Origin: Methylobacterium sp. J-048
GTDB taxonomy: Bacteria; Pseudomonadota; Alphaproteobacteria; Rhizobiales; Beijerinckiaceae
Direction of reading: 5' to 3'
Assembly (NCBI RefSeq): GCF_022829515.1
Contig: NZ_JAKSYL010000124.1
Location: forward strand, 17,991 to 81,990
Length of the DNA stretch: 64,000 nucleotides
The notes under the pieces are model-generated. The model saw only the letters and a list, made by a program, of their open reading frames with translations, did no database searches and was not told the DNA's origin. Below, piece after piece: positions 37,637 to 45,415 of this stretch (the first letter of the stretch is position 1; each line of letters opens with the position of its first letter). The position numbers and the translations under genes are program-made.

Positions 37637-37664
37637 GCGGACCTTTGGAAGGTCCGCTTGCAGG
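37637..37664. repeat. dispersed hairpin repeat, copy 2
   Basis: GGACCTTTGGAAGGTCC forms a 7-bp hairpin with 3-nt loop and is followed by GCTTGCAGG, as in the copy at 34320-34348. Confidence 0.55.
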
Positions 37665-37680
37665 AGGTCTGATCTACCCC

Positions 37681-37770
37681 GAATGACCGAAAGTGGCCGT
37701 AAGCGGCCTGTCCGCATCGGAGAAAGTTGATCGGAAAAGCGGACAGGCTCGAACCGACCCAATCACGCCG
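37681..37770. repeat. AGCGGAC-type dispersed intergenic repeat, copy A
   Basis: It contains ATGACCGAAAGTGGCC, AAGCGGCCTGTCCGC and AAAAGCGGACAGGCTCG followed by ACCGACCC. The same words recur near 50340, 57030 and 58350. Confidence 0.5.
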
Positions 37771-38020
37771 AAAAAGCTTGCCGATGGCAAACCCGCAGGT
37801 GGCCATTCGACCGGCGGCTGGAGGCGTCCGGGCGCTTGGCTGGCCGCGCCATCGACGTAGCGATCCACTCCCGTCGCACGGCCGCACGGAGTTGGATACA
37901 TCACCGACAAGATCGCCCAGTCGTCCCAAATGAACAGAGCTATCATTCTTGCCCGAATATGGGGACGCCTCGATCGCGAGGGCCCTCGCTCTCCCTCCGA
38001 TCGCCCCGAGCCAGCACCAG

Positions 38021-39457
38021 ATGCCGAACTTGATTGAGTCCAGCCTGCGTGCCACCGCCGAGGGCCTGGTCGCGTTGGTGGCGGCCTGCAATCGGCTGTG
38101 CCTTCCGTGGACGCAGCACCCCTTCGCGGTCGGCGTCCATGCGCCAATGCGCGAGGAGCTGACCCTGCGGGATCTGCGCGTGACCGGGACGATCCCGGCG
38201 GGGCTCGACGGCCGCTACCTCAAGATGGGCGCCAACCCCGCCGGCCCGACGACGCGCGGCCACGACTGGTTCCTGGGCGACGGCATGGTGCACGGTCTCT
38301 GCATCGAGGACGGAAAGGCCTTGTGGTACCGCAACCGCTGGATCGGCTCGCGTGCGGCATCCGCAGCGCTCGGCCGGCCCGCTGCCCCGGGGCCGCGACG
38401 CGGCGACGACACCGTCAACACCAACGTCGTCGAGATCGGTAACCGCGCCTTCGCCGTAGTCGAAGCCGGCAGCTTTCCCGTCTTGTTGTCCGAGGACTTG
38501 GAGACGCAGCGATACGATCCGTTCGACGGCACCCTCGCCGGCTCATTCACTGGACACCCGCATCGCGACCCGGCGACCGGTGAGACACATGCCATCGCCT
38601 ATGACGGCCGTATCTGGGACAGCGTTCGACACGTCGTCATCTCGCCCGCCGGTCGCGTTGTGCGTGACGTAGCGATTTCGGTCGCGCACGGCCCCTGCAT
38701 CCACGATTGCGCCATCACGACGCGCTTCGTCGTCGTGCTGGACCTGCCCGTCACCTTCTCAATGCGGGCGGTGCTTGCAGGATACCGCTTCCCGTTCCGC
38801 TGGAACCCGGCCCACGGCGCCCGTGTCGGCCTGCTCCCGCGGCATGGTACTGCCGCCGACATCGTGTGGTGCGCGGTCGAGCCGTGCTTCGCCTTCCACG
38901 TCGCCAACGCCTACGACGACGCTGACGGGCGCGTGGTCCTCGACGTCGTGGCCTACGAGAGGGTGTTCGCCTCGGCCGGCGGCGGCCTCGACGCACCGGG
39001 CTGGCTGGAACGCTGGACCGTCGACCCGGCGACGGGGCAAGTCGACCGTCGGGTGATCGATTACGCGGCACAGGAGTTCCCCCGGATCGACGAGCGCCGT
39101 TTCGGACAACTTCACCGGTACGTCTACACGGGCTCCGTCCCCGCCGACGGCAACACGCAGCTTGTGGACGCGACGCAAATCTACAAGCACGACCTTGCAA
39201 CGGGGGAGCGGCACGTGCACGAATTCGGCCCTGACAGTGTCCCGGGAGAGTTCGTCTTCGTACCGGCCTGGCCGGAGGCTGGCGAAGACGAGGGCTGGCT
39301 CGTCGGGCTTGTCGTCAACACCGTGAGCGACACGACTGATTTCATCATCCTTGACGCGCGCGCGTTCGAAGCGGCGCCCATCGCCGCCGTCCACCTCGGG
39401 CACCGGATCCCGCCGGGCTTTCACGGGAACTGGTTTCCAAAGCATACGGCCGGGTGA
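38021..39457 (+). CDS. carotenoid oxygenase (RPE65/CCD family)
   Basis: This 478-residue non-heme iron dioxygenase contains the four His that bind Fe2+ in this family, in the contexts TGHPHRDPATG, CIHDCAITTRF, CFAFHVANAYDD and GFHGNWFPKH. The N-terminus has VTGTIPAGLDGRYLKMGANP, the usual first blade of the propeller. It cleaves a double bond of a carotenoid, apocarotenoid or stilbene; the substrate cannot be told. Methylobacterium is carotenoid-pigmented, so a native substrate is plausible. It stands alone, 400 bp from the IS cluster. An upstream in-frame ATG (37949) lies in repeat-rich DNA. Confidence 0.93.
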   Translation: MPNLIESSLRATAEGLVALVAACNRLCLPWTQHPFAVGVHAPMREELTLRDLRVTGTIPAGLDGRYLKMGANPAGPTTRGHDWFLGDGMVHGLCIEDGKALWYRNRWIGSRAASAALGRPAAPGPRRGDDTVNTNVVEIGNRAFAVVEAGSFPVLLSEDLETQRYDPFDGTLAGSFTGHPHRDPATGETHAIAYDGRIWDSVRHVVISPAGRVVRDVAISVAHGPCIHDCAITTRFVVVLDLPVTFSMRAVLAGYRFPFRWNPAHGARVGLLPRHGTAADIVWCAVEPCFAFHVANAYDDADGRVVLDVVAYERVFASAGGGLDAPGWLERWTVDPATGQVDRRVIDYAAQEFPRIDERRFGQLHRYVYTGSVPADGNTQLVDATQIYKHDLATGERHVHEFGPDSVPGEFVFVPAWPEAGEDEGWLVGLVVNTVSDTTDFIILDARAFEAAPIAAVHLGHRIPPGFHGNWFPKHTAG

Positions 39458-39997
39458 CTGTCGCCGGATGCTTCGGCACCCAATACGCGTTAATCTGCTG
39501 TAGGACGTGCGGTAGTCGGCCCCCGCCGCGTTTCGATTCGTCGGGCTCCAGATGCCGGCAGCGCCCCGGCCTTGCAATCGCAGGATCGCAAGATCGACTG
39601 GGTAGGAGCCTCGTCGCATTACCGAACGACGTCAATCCTGCAACGACCGAAGTCTCGCGCGGCTGCTCCAGGGTGCTGGTCAACACATCAGGGCGAGTTG
39701 GGATGCGACAGACACTTTGAGCCCACAGACCTTGCCTTCCCCGCGCCCGGGATCCTGACCACTGCATCTGCGCTCACAAATCCGAGGCGTGCGGTAGAAA
39801 GGCGCATCGTCAATGCAGGTCGGCTTCACAGATAGATCGGACAAGCCTGAAATTCCGGCTCACTGACCCGAGAGTCTCAGGGCGAGTAACGCCTCACTAC
39901 CGATCGATGTTCGCGAGAAACGATGGTTGTTGATTTGCATTATCGCAACAATGACTGATTTCAAGGCCCTTGAGGCAGCAGAATTAGGCGAGCTAAA
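39458..39997. other. 540-nt spacer, no gene seen
   Basis: Short frames here are broken and not protein-like. The region around 39900-39960 is AT-rich and probably contains the promoter of the next gene. No hairpin array or RNA gene was recognised. Confidence 0.4.
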
Positions 39998-40312
39998 ATG
40001 AATGCGGTTGGAATTGGTCGTGGCACCTCGAAGGTGCCGGTTTGCTCCCTAATGATTTTGACTCTGGTATCATTTGCGACCCCAGTCCTAGCCTTGGATC
40101 CGCATGACACTTTGCGTGACTGGAACGCAGCCTCAGATGCTGACCGAGGCCGCCTCCTGAAGCAGCTGGCGGAATCCACCGACGGAGCTGCTTCTCGCAA
40201 GGATGTGGTGTCCTGCTTGAATGACGCGGCCGGAATGGCTCCCCATGCCGATTTAAGCGTCGCGGACGTTTTCATGGCCTGCACGAAGCAAGCTACGGGG
40301 AAGTCAATCTAA
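39998..40312 (+). CDS. small exported protein with two or three Cys
   Basis: This 104-residue precursor has a signal peptide (KVPVCSLMILTLVSFATPVL, cleavage near LALD). The mature part is helical (DRGRLLKQLAESTDGAA) with Cys in VVSCLNDAAG and FMACTKQATG that could form a disulfide or bind a ligand. No family is recognised. It is moderately AT-rich compared with neighbours. It has no close partner gene. Confidence 0.7.
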   Translation: MNAVGIGRGTSKVPVCSLMILTLVSFATPVLALDPHDTLRDWNAASDADRGRLLKQLAESTDGAASRKDVVSCLNDAAGMAPHADLSVADVFMACTKQATGKSI

Positions 40313-40482
40313 ACCCTCGGCCAGACCTTCAACTTGATTCCGAATCACGGGAGTGCTCCTGTAGAGACGGCAAATTGCATCGGTGGAGCAAAGCAATATT
40401 AGCGGCGTTACTGTTCGTCAAACAATACCATTGAGGTTCGGTAACAATGCTCTCGCAAGCGGTTATACTTTTGATGGCCCTC

Positions 40483-40698
40483 TTATTTGGCGGGATGGTT
40501 CTGTACTAGTTCGGGTTTGCCTCGTTCCTGTCCTCGCTCGGGACCGCCCCGAGCGACGTAGTCATTTAGGCGGCCCAGGTGCTCGAAGACGTGTTCGAAC
40601 GCTGCGGTGACAGCCTTCTCGCATGAACCGTTGCCCTTGCCTTGGGCGTCCTTGAGGGCGCCAAGCAGAGCGCGGTGCTTCTCGGTATCGGCAGACAT
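40483..40698 (-). CDS. small hypothetical protein
   Basis: This 71-residue frame starts MSADTEKHRALLGALKDAQG and contains a helix KAVTAAFEHVFEHLGRLNDY. It reads like a soluble helical protein. The frame stays open upstream to 40833, but that part is Pro/Arg-rich. No family is recognised and the support is only composition. Confidence 0.45.
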   Translation of the reverse strand: MSADTEKHRALLGALKDAQGKGNGSCEKAVTAAFEHVFEHLGRLNDYVARGGPERGQERGKPELVQNHPAK

Positions 40699-40808
40699 GC
40701 GTTTCTCCCAGCCGGCGACTGGCCGACTCGGTGAGCCAAGCTCCGTCTTCGGTGCCAGTTCCTGAAGGGTGATGCCGGCTCCGACCTCAGGGCGCCGTTC
40801 ACCACCGG

Positions 40809-41084
40809 TCATGCGAAGAGCGGGGGTTGGCAAACGGCCAGCTGCTCTCCGGGATGGAGGACCTGACCGGATAACTCGTGTCGAAAACGTTCGACCCCGG
40901 CATCAAGCATTTGATCGTCGCAACCTAACCGCCAGAGGAAAGACTGCTTCCCACCAACTGAGAGACAAACCACGCGGTGCTTTGCCACCGTAGCGCCGTA
41001 GACCTCACCGTTGACGTGACTCCCCCCCCTTAAAAGTAGCCCTCCCTGAGGTATGGCTTTGAGCCATGCCGAGGTTGACCCCAA
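40809..41084 (-). CDS. possible small protein, doubtful
   Basis: A 91-codon frame includes a protein-like stretch, HRVVCLSVGGKQSFLWRLGC and DDQMLDAGVERFRHELSGQV, ending QPPLFA. No ribosome-binding site or start is convincing; a GTG near 40990 would keep only the protein-like part. It may be a decayed gene. Confidence 0.3.
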   Translation of the reverse strand: MGSTSAWLKAIPQGGLLLRGGSHVNGEVYGATVAKHRVVCLSVGGKQSFLWRLGCDDQMLDAGVERFRHELSGQVLHPGEQLAVCQPPLFA

Positions 41085-41168
41085 TTGTGATCAACGGCCT
41101 ATGCGAGTTCTCGGGCTATCGGAGGGCCCCCCGGATCTAGGTTTGAGCGAAAGGTGAGCCTCCGGGTC

Positions 41169-41630
41169 TCATTCTGCGGCTTGTTGCGGGTGCCGAACAC
41201 TCCGTGCCCCCGGTACCCCAAGACCGATCGCCTTTGCAATCGCCGAGCGTTGCTCAGCGTAGCTGGGGGCCACAGTTGGGTAGTCGATGGGCAGGCGGTA
41301 GCGGGCACGGTACGTCTCAGGCGTAAGACCGTGGGCGGTGAGATGTCGCTTTAGGGTCCTGTACAAACGTCCGTCAATAAAGCTCATGATGTGGTCATGC
41401 TGGACCGATCTGCGGATCTGTGCAGGAGTCGGGACTTCAGTGGTTGCGATGGCTGAATGGAGTTCGTCTGATGGCTGCCCCAGGTTGCAGAGTGCCCAAT
41501 GAATGGACTCGAACAAGCCTGGCAGATCAGCGGCTGCGATGTGATTGTTGGTCACATAGGCGGCCGTGATCTCAGCTGCTAGCTTAAGGCATGAGTGTGG
41601 CAGTAAATCTTGAGAAGACATTTTAGTCAT
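41169..41630 (-). CDS. MucR/Ros-family regulator lacking zinc-finger cysteines
   Basis: This 153-residue protein has the MucR layout: an N-terminal helical dimer part (LAAEITAAYVTNNHIAAADL), AQIRRSVQHDHIMSFIDGRL, then LKRHLTAHGLTPETYRARYR and DYPTVAPSYAEQRSAIAKAI. In classical Ros/MucR the loop after the basic region has Cys residues (...YIVCLEDGK); here it is HIMSFIDGR, so the zinc ligands are partly gone, as known for some Mesorhizobium homologues. It should still bind AT-rich DNA as an H-NS-like regulator. AGGA precedes the ATG by 9 nt. A paralogue is at 59056. Confidence 0.88.
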   Translation of the reverse strand: MTKMSSQDLLPHSCLKLAAEITAAYVTNNHIAAADLPGLFESIHWALCNLGQPSDELHSAIATTEVPTPAQIRRSVQHDHIMSFIDGRLYRTLKRHLTAHGLTPETYRARYRLPIDYPTVAPSYAEQRSAIAKAIGLGVPGARSVRHPQQAAE

Positions 41631-41851
41631 TGAAGTTTTCCTCACATTGCCCATACTATCGGCAAAAGCATAAGACTGATCCCACTTGCTGGGTCTTCGC
41701 AGAGCCAATAGATATTTGCATAAATAAGTGGCCTGCCGCTGGACTTTAGGAGTATTCCAGCGACAGGAAGCTGCTGTTGATAGTCAAAGCAGGCTGCGAA
41801 TTGTCGTTACTTGTAGGTTCTGTTACCTGAAGATATTTTTCAAAGCGATCG

Positions 41852-42031
41852 TCATTTTAGCTTGGAAAGGAGAAATCCAAGTTCGATCAGTACGACGTCA
41901 ACAAGTTCGCGTAGCTTCGGGTCAATAAGTTCGTTGACGGTATGTCGAAGATCCAGGGCTTGCTCGGCGGCGCGCCTTATGAGCTCACCCCCGTCATCGA
42001 CATGGCTGCCATTGGCCAGCGCGTTGCTCAT
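41852..42031 (-). CDS. small protein downstream of luxI with PAS-protein-like helical module
   Basis: This 59-residue protein starts MSNALANGSHVDDGGELIRR 16 nt after the luxI stop on the same strand, with GAAGAAGG upstream, so it is probably co-transcribed with luxI. Its last 40 residues (AEQALDLRHTVNELIDPKLR, VDVVLIELG) align without gaps to the C-terminal module of the PAS protein at 26633. Shared features are RAA, the EL-DP turn and VD..L...G..L. It may be a free-standing interaction module in quorum-sensing control; this is inference. Confidence 0.6.
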   Translation of the reverse strand: MSNALANGSHVDDGGELIRRAAEQALDLRHTVNELIDPKLRELVDVVLIELGFLLSKLK

Positions 42032-42047
42032 GACATGGTGGCCTTCT

Positions 42048-42680
42048 TCAGCTTGCCAGCCGGGCAGCGACCCGGCTCTCTGGCGCCAAGACCGAGTCCG
42101 TGCTTCCGCGCATCTTCTGGAGCTGTCGGAGGCTGCGGCCGTCGAAGCCGGCATTGACCGCGACGATCTCGACGTCATCGATCATCTGCGGAAGCCCAAG
42201 TGGCAGGGCATGGATATGCAACTGAAGCAGCCGTAGAAGCCAACTCGTCGGCATTTCGGAGACGAAGCCTTTCAGGCCTCGCGGCAACCCCCACTCGACG
42301 ATGCCTGTGAGAATGGCCAGGGCTGTTGGATTAAGCCGACGGCCCGAGGTGCGAGCGGAACCGGCGACGCCGATCCGACTCCATTCGACGATATGCGGCG
42401 AGGAGGGTGGCACGCCTTCGCAAAGCTGAGGCAAATGCGTGGAGAGAACGTAGGGGCGTGCAGTTGGAAGAAGCCTGGAGTATCCCACAACCTCATCTTC
42501 GTCGACTGCGAGAAGATGGACGGCGTGCTCGTCGTCAAACTCGTCGATCTCACGCTTGTCATCGCGCGCGATTGCTGCCCAGCCCATCTCCTCCACGAAA
42601 ATCCTATGCCGCAGGCGCCACGCTTGCTCCATTAGGTCTCGGTTATGATCGATATTCGCGGCAGTGATGACTTGAATCAT
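42048..42680 (-). CDS. luxI: LuxI-type acyl-homoserine-lactone synthase
   Basis: This 210-residue autoinducer synthase keeps the family residues: Arg24, Phe28 and Trp34 in WRLRHRIFVEEMGWAA, Asp46 and Asp49 in EIDEFDDEHAVHLLA, Arg69 in VGYSRLLPT, and Glu/Arg in HIVEWSRIGV. It makes an N-acyl-homoserine lactone from SAM and acyl-ACP. Acyl length cannot be told. GGAGG lies 7 nt before the ATG. It is divergent from luxR with a shared control region and followed by a 59-residue gene. Confidence 0.95.
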   Translation of the reverse strand: MIQVITAANIDHNRDLMEQAWRLRHRIFVEEMGWAAIARDDKREIDEFDDEHAVHLLAVDEDEVVGYSRLLPTARPYVLSTHLPQLCEGVPPSSPHIVEWSRIGVAGSARTSGRRLNPTALAILTGIVEWGLPRGLKGFVSEMPTSWLLRLLQLHIHALPLGLPQMIDDVEIVAVNAGFDGRSLRQLQKMRGSTDSVLAPESRVAARLAS

Positions 42681-42722
42681 GAAACACCTCCGTGCTTGGT
42701 GTGCCCGCCCGACGAGGCGCGC

Positions 42723-42746
42723 GACACCACGCGAACGCGTGGTGTC
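42723..42746. promoter_or_regulatory. 24-bp perfect inverted repeat, lux-box candidate
   Basis: GACACCACGCG-AA-CGCGTGGTGTC has two 11-bp perfect arms. It lies 43-66 nt before the luxI start and about 106 nt before luxR, as expected for a LuxR-family operator controlling luxI. It is longer and more symmetric than most 18-20-bp lux boxes. Confidence 0.7.
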
Positions 42747-42852
42747 CGCCCGTTTGTTGCGCGGTGTGGGCTATTTCCGGAGATGAGGTCTCGGTGCTAT
42801 CGTCAGTTGAAACGCGGCTCGAAGCTTTCGAGAGCAGACGATTGGGGCTGTC

Positions 42853-43584
42853 GTGAGCCGAAAATCACTCGATCACACGCTCAAGTTGCTCAAAGAGCTT
42901 GACCGAGCTGTCAGCGTTCCCGAGGTGGTTTCAACGGTACACCGCCAACTCGCGGGTTTTGGGATCGACGCGATCATCGCCGGGCTTCTCCCTACATCTT
43001 CCGCCCTGACCGGCTTCAACCGGCAGTTCCTGGTGATGGAAAGCGTTCCCGACGAGTGGCGGCAACGGTACCTGCATCGGCGCTACGCCGCACACGATCC
43101 GATCGTCGTTCAAACCCTGCACAGGCAGACGGGATTTGGCTGGCGCGACCCCGCACTTCCGTCGCCGACGTCGGAGACCGCTGTTCAAATCATGAACGAG
43201 GCGGCCGAGTTCGGCCTTCGCGACGGCTACACGGTCCCCCTGACGACCGTCGAGGGTGAGATCGGCGGGATGAGCTTTGCGGGCCGCCGGCTCGAGATAG
43301 CCCCTGAGCATCGCGGAATGCTGACGCTTGTCGCGAGCTACGCCTTCGGTCACGGCCTCCTTGTGCGCGGCCAGCCAATCGAACAATCCGCCGGCCTTTC
43401 ACCGCGCGAGCGTGAGACCCTTCAGTGGACCGCTGAGGGAAAAACCGACTGGGAAATCGGCGAGATCATGGGCATCTCGGAACACGGGGTCGACTCACAC
43501 CTGCGCGGGGTGCGCACGAAACTTCGAACACGCAATCGGGCTCAGTCTGTCGCCGAGGGTTTCCGGCTCGGTTTGATCGTCTAG
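42853..43584 (+). CDS. luxR: LuxR-type autoinducer-binding regulator
   Basis: This 243-residue regulator has an autoinducer-binding domain (residues ~20-165) with DEWRQRYLHRRYAAHDPIVV, where the Trp, Tyr and Asp positions match the lactone-binding residues, and GFGWRDPAL. The C-terminal GerE-type HTH reads LSPRERETLQWTAEGKTDWE and IGEIMGISEHGVDSHLRGVR. It starts with GTG. It is divergent from luxI and is the probable receptor for its product, binding the 24-bp dyad between them. Confidence 0.95.
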   Translation: MSRKSLDHTLKLLKELDRAVSVPEVVSTVHRQLAGFGIDAIIAGLLPTSSALTGFNRQFLVMESVPDEWRQRYLHRRYAAHDPIVVQTLHRQTGFGWRDPALPSPTSETAVQIMNEAAEFGLRDGYTVPLTTVEGEIGGMSFAGRRLEIAPEHRGMLTLVASYAFGHGLLVRGQPIEQSAGLSPRERETLQWTAEGKTDWEIGEIMGISEHGVDSHLRGVRTKLRTRNRAQSVAEGFRLGLIV

Positions 43585-43628
43585 GTACGGGGCATCCCGC
43601 ATCGGCCGACAGAGAATTCGAGTAGCCC

Positions 43629-43859
43629 TTGGAGCACGACGAGCGAGACGATCATCTTCTGCGATTGATTGCGGCAGCCCTCAGCGTACCTGTGCAAACG
43701 TTTGCGACTGAAGTTGCTGTGGAACTGGACAAGGCCGGTGATCTGCACGGCACATACCTGCTCGCCAGGTTGATCCGGGCTTTCCACGCACTTCCGAACG
43801 ACGATGAGCGGCTCGAGGCGCTCCGCATAATCGAAGAACGAACAAACCGGACTTCTTGA
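43629..43859 (+). CDS. small protein resembling the tail of XRE regulators
   Basis: This 76-residue protein, probably starting at TTG 43629, follows luxR by 44 nt on the same strand. It contains LIAAALSVPVQTFATEVA and LLARLIRAFHALPNDDERLE. The pattern (ALxVPVxxF ... L.RAF..l.d...R) is like the segment after the HTH in XRE-family repressors, without the HTH itself. The gene at 60365 has the same layout. It could modulate a DNA-binding partner; function is unknown. Confidence 0.55.
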   Translation: MEHDERDDHLLRLIAAALSVPVQTFATEVAVELDKAGDLHGTYLLARLIRAFHALPNDDERLEALRIIEERTNRTS

Positions 43860-44130
43860 CGCAGGCCGTACATCACACGCCGATAAAAGATGGTTCCGGG
43901 CGCCAACGTCTGAGCCGCCACGAACGACAGCATCTGACCGGAAGCCGTCCGGCAGGTTCAGCGCGTTCGAAACGGCAAAGCAGACAACCGCGGGCACCTG
44001 CCATTACGTGGCCGCCGGCAGCCAGTGGAAGCGCCGTGCGGTCCGGCGTCACGACAGCCTGTCCCAATCGCGATAGCGGGTAGATTTGCACCGCGCGGGA
44101 GCCTGGAACATCGGCCGCGGGGGGCGATCG

Positions 44131-45402
44131 TCAATTCGCTGAGGCGGTGCGCGGCGCAGCCTCTTCTCCAGTGACGCGGACGACGTCTCCACTGGCCAGG
44201 AACTCCTGAGGGTTGTCGATGAGACGATCGGCAATGCCCACGCCGGCGCGCACCTCGACCTCGTTGCCGAGGTTCCGCCCGAGCGTCACAGGCTTGAGCG
44301 CGACCCGGTGGTCGTCGCCCACCTGCGCCACCTGGGTGCCGTTGCGGTCGAAAACCAGCGCGGTGGCGGCCACGCGCAGCGTCCCCGGGTCTGAAGGCAC
44401 GTGGAACCGCACCTCCACGAACGCCCCCGGCCAGAGTTTGCCTTCCGGGTTGTCAGCCTGGAGCTCCACGAGACCCTTGCGGGAGTCTTCCGCGATAGCG
44501 TTCGCGGTCGAGGTCACCTCTGCGTCGAACGATGCCTCCTGCCCCGGCACGTGTAAGGAGGCCTTCAGCCCCGGCCTCATCACGGCGAGGAAAGCCTGCG
44601 GCACGTTCACGTAGGCACGCACCCGGTGGAGGTCCGAGACCCGATAGAGCGGCCGACCCGAGGTTCCCCCCGCGGTGAGCAGGTCGCCGATATCGACGTT
44701 GCGCGCGGTTACGACGCCGTCGAAGGGTGCTCGGACCTCCTTGAACCGTGTCAGTTCCTCCAGACGCCCGACATTTGCCTGCTGGGCGACGATGTTCGCC
44801 TTGGCCACCGATAAGGCCGCCGTACGCGAGGCCGCGGTGAAGCGGTCGGTGTCGCCGCGCTCCTCGCTCGACCAGCCCTGCGTTACCAGGCGGGCGGTGC
44901 GTTTGTTGGTGGCCGCGCTGAGATCGGCGTTCGCTTGAGCTTGGTCGACCGCCGCCTGGAGCTGAACGAGGGTCGCTCGCGCCTCGGCGAGTTGCTGGTC
45001 GAGGTCGGGCGCCGAGATCTCGGCCAGGACCTCGTCCTTGCGCACGCGGGCGCCAATGTCCCGGTGCCAGGCCGTGACGTAGCCGCTAGCGCGGGCATAC
45101 AACGTACCGGTGTAGAAGGCGCTCAGCGAGCCGGGCAGGGTCAGGTCTTCGTCCATGGGCCCGCGCCGCGCGTGCACTACACGGACGGTGGGCACTGCTT
45201 GCTGTTCGGTCCAGCTCTCGACCTCCTGCATCCCCTTCGCCCGGTCGTTGATGCCGACCCAGGCGAGCGCCGCGGCGCCGATTGCCACGCCCGCCAGCAG
45301 CAGGCCGACCCGGCGCCCCGATGTGGGGCGAGGCGACGCGACAGCTGGCTCGGCGCCCGCCTGCGCGGTGTCCTCGGATTTGACGTGTTGGGTGGGGTGC
45401 AT
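44131..45402 (-). CDS. RND efflux periplasmic adaptor (HlyD/AcrA type)
   Basis: This is a 423-residue membrane-fusion protein. Residues 1-30 are cytoplasmic, then one membrane anchor (RRVGLLLAGVAIGAAALAWV). The barrel-sandwich/lipoyl halves are at GSLSAFYTGTLYARASGYVT and VRAPFDGVVTARNVDIGDLL, separated by a coiled-coil hairpin (~residues 125-200). A beta-barrel and membrane-proximal domain follow. It links the inner-membrane pump to an outer-membrane channel. It starts 13 nt after the permease stop, so the two form one operon. No TolC-like gene is nearby. Confidence 0.93.
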   Translation of the reverse strand: MHPTQHVKSEDTAQAGAEPAVASPRPTSGRRVGLLLAGVAIGAAALAWVGINDRAKGMQEVESWTEQQAVPTVRVVHARRGPMDEDLTLPGSLSAFYTGTLYARASGYVTAWHRDIGARVRKDEVLAEISAPDLDQQLAEARATLVQLQAAVDQAQANADLSAATNKRTARLVTQGWSSEERGDTDRFTAASRTAALSVAKANIVAQQANVGRLEELTRFKEVRAPFDGVVTARNVDIGDLLTAGGTSGRPLYRVSDLHRVRAYVNVPQAFLAVMRPGLKASLHVPGQEASFDAEVTSTANAIAEDSRKGLVELQADNPEGKLWPGAFVEVRFHVPSDPGTLRVAATALVFDRNGTQVAQVGDDHRVALKPVTLGRNLGNEVEVRAGVGIADRLIDNPQEFLASGDVVRVTGEEAAPRTASAN

Positions 45403-45415
45403 GCGGGATCTGGGG

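Larger units (their letters stand above)
37611..38020. other. spacer with repeat elements upstream of the carotenoid oxygenase
   Basis: No gene was seen. It holds hairpin repeat copy 2 (37637-37664) and an AGCGGAC-type repeat (37681-37770), indicating a patchwork of old intergenic repeats. Confidence 0.5.
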
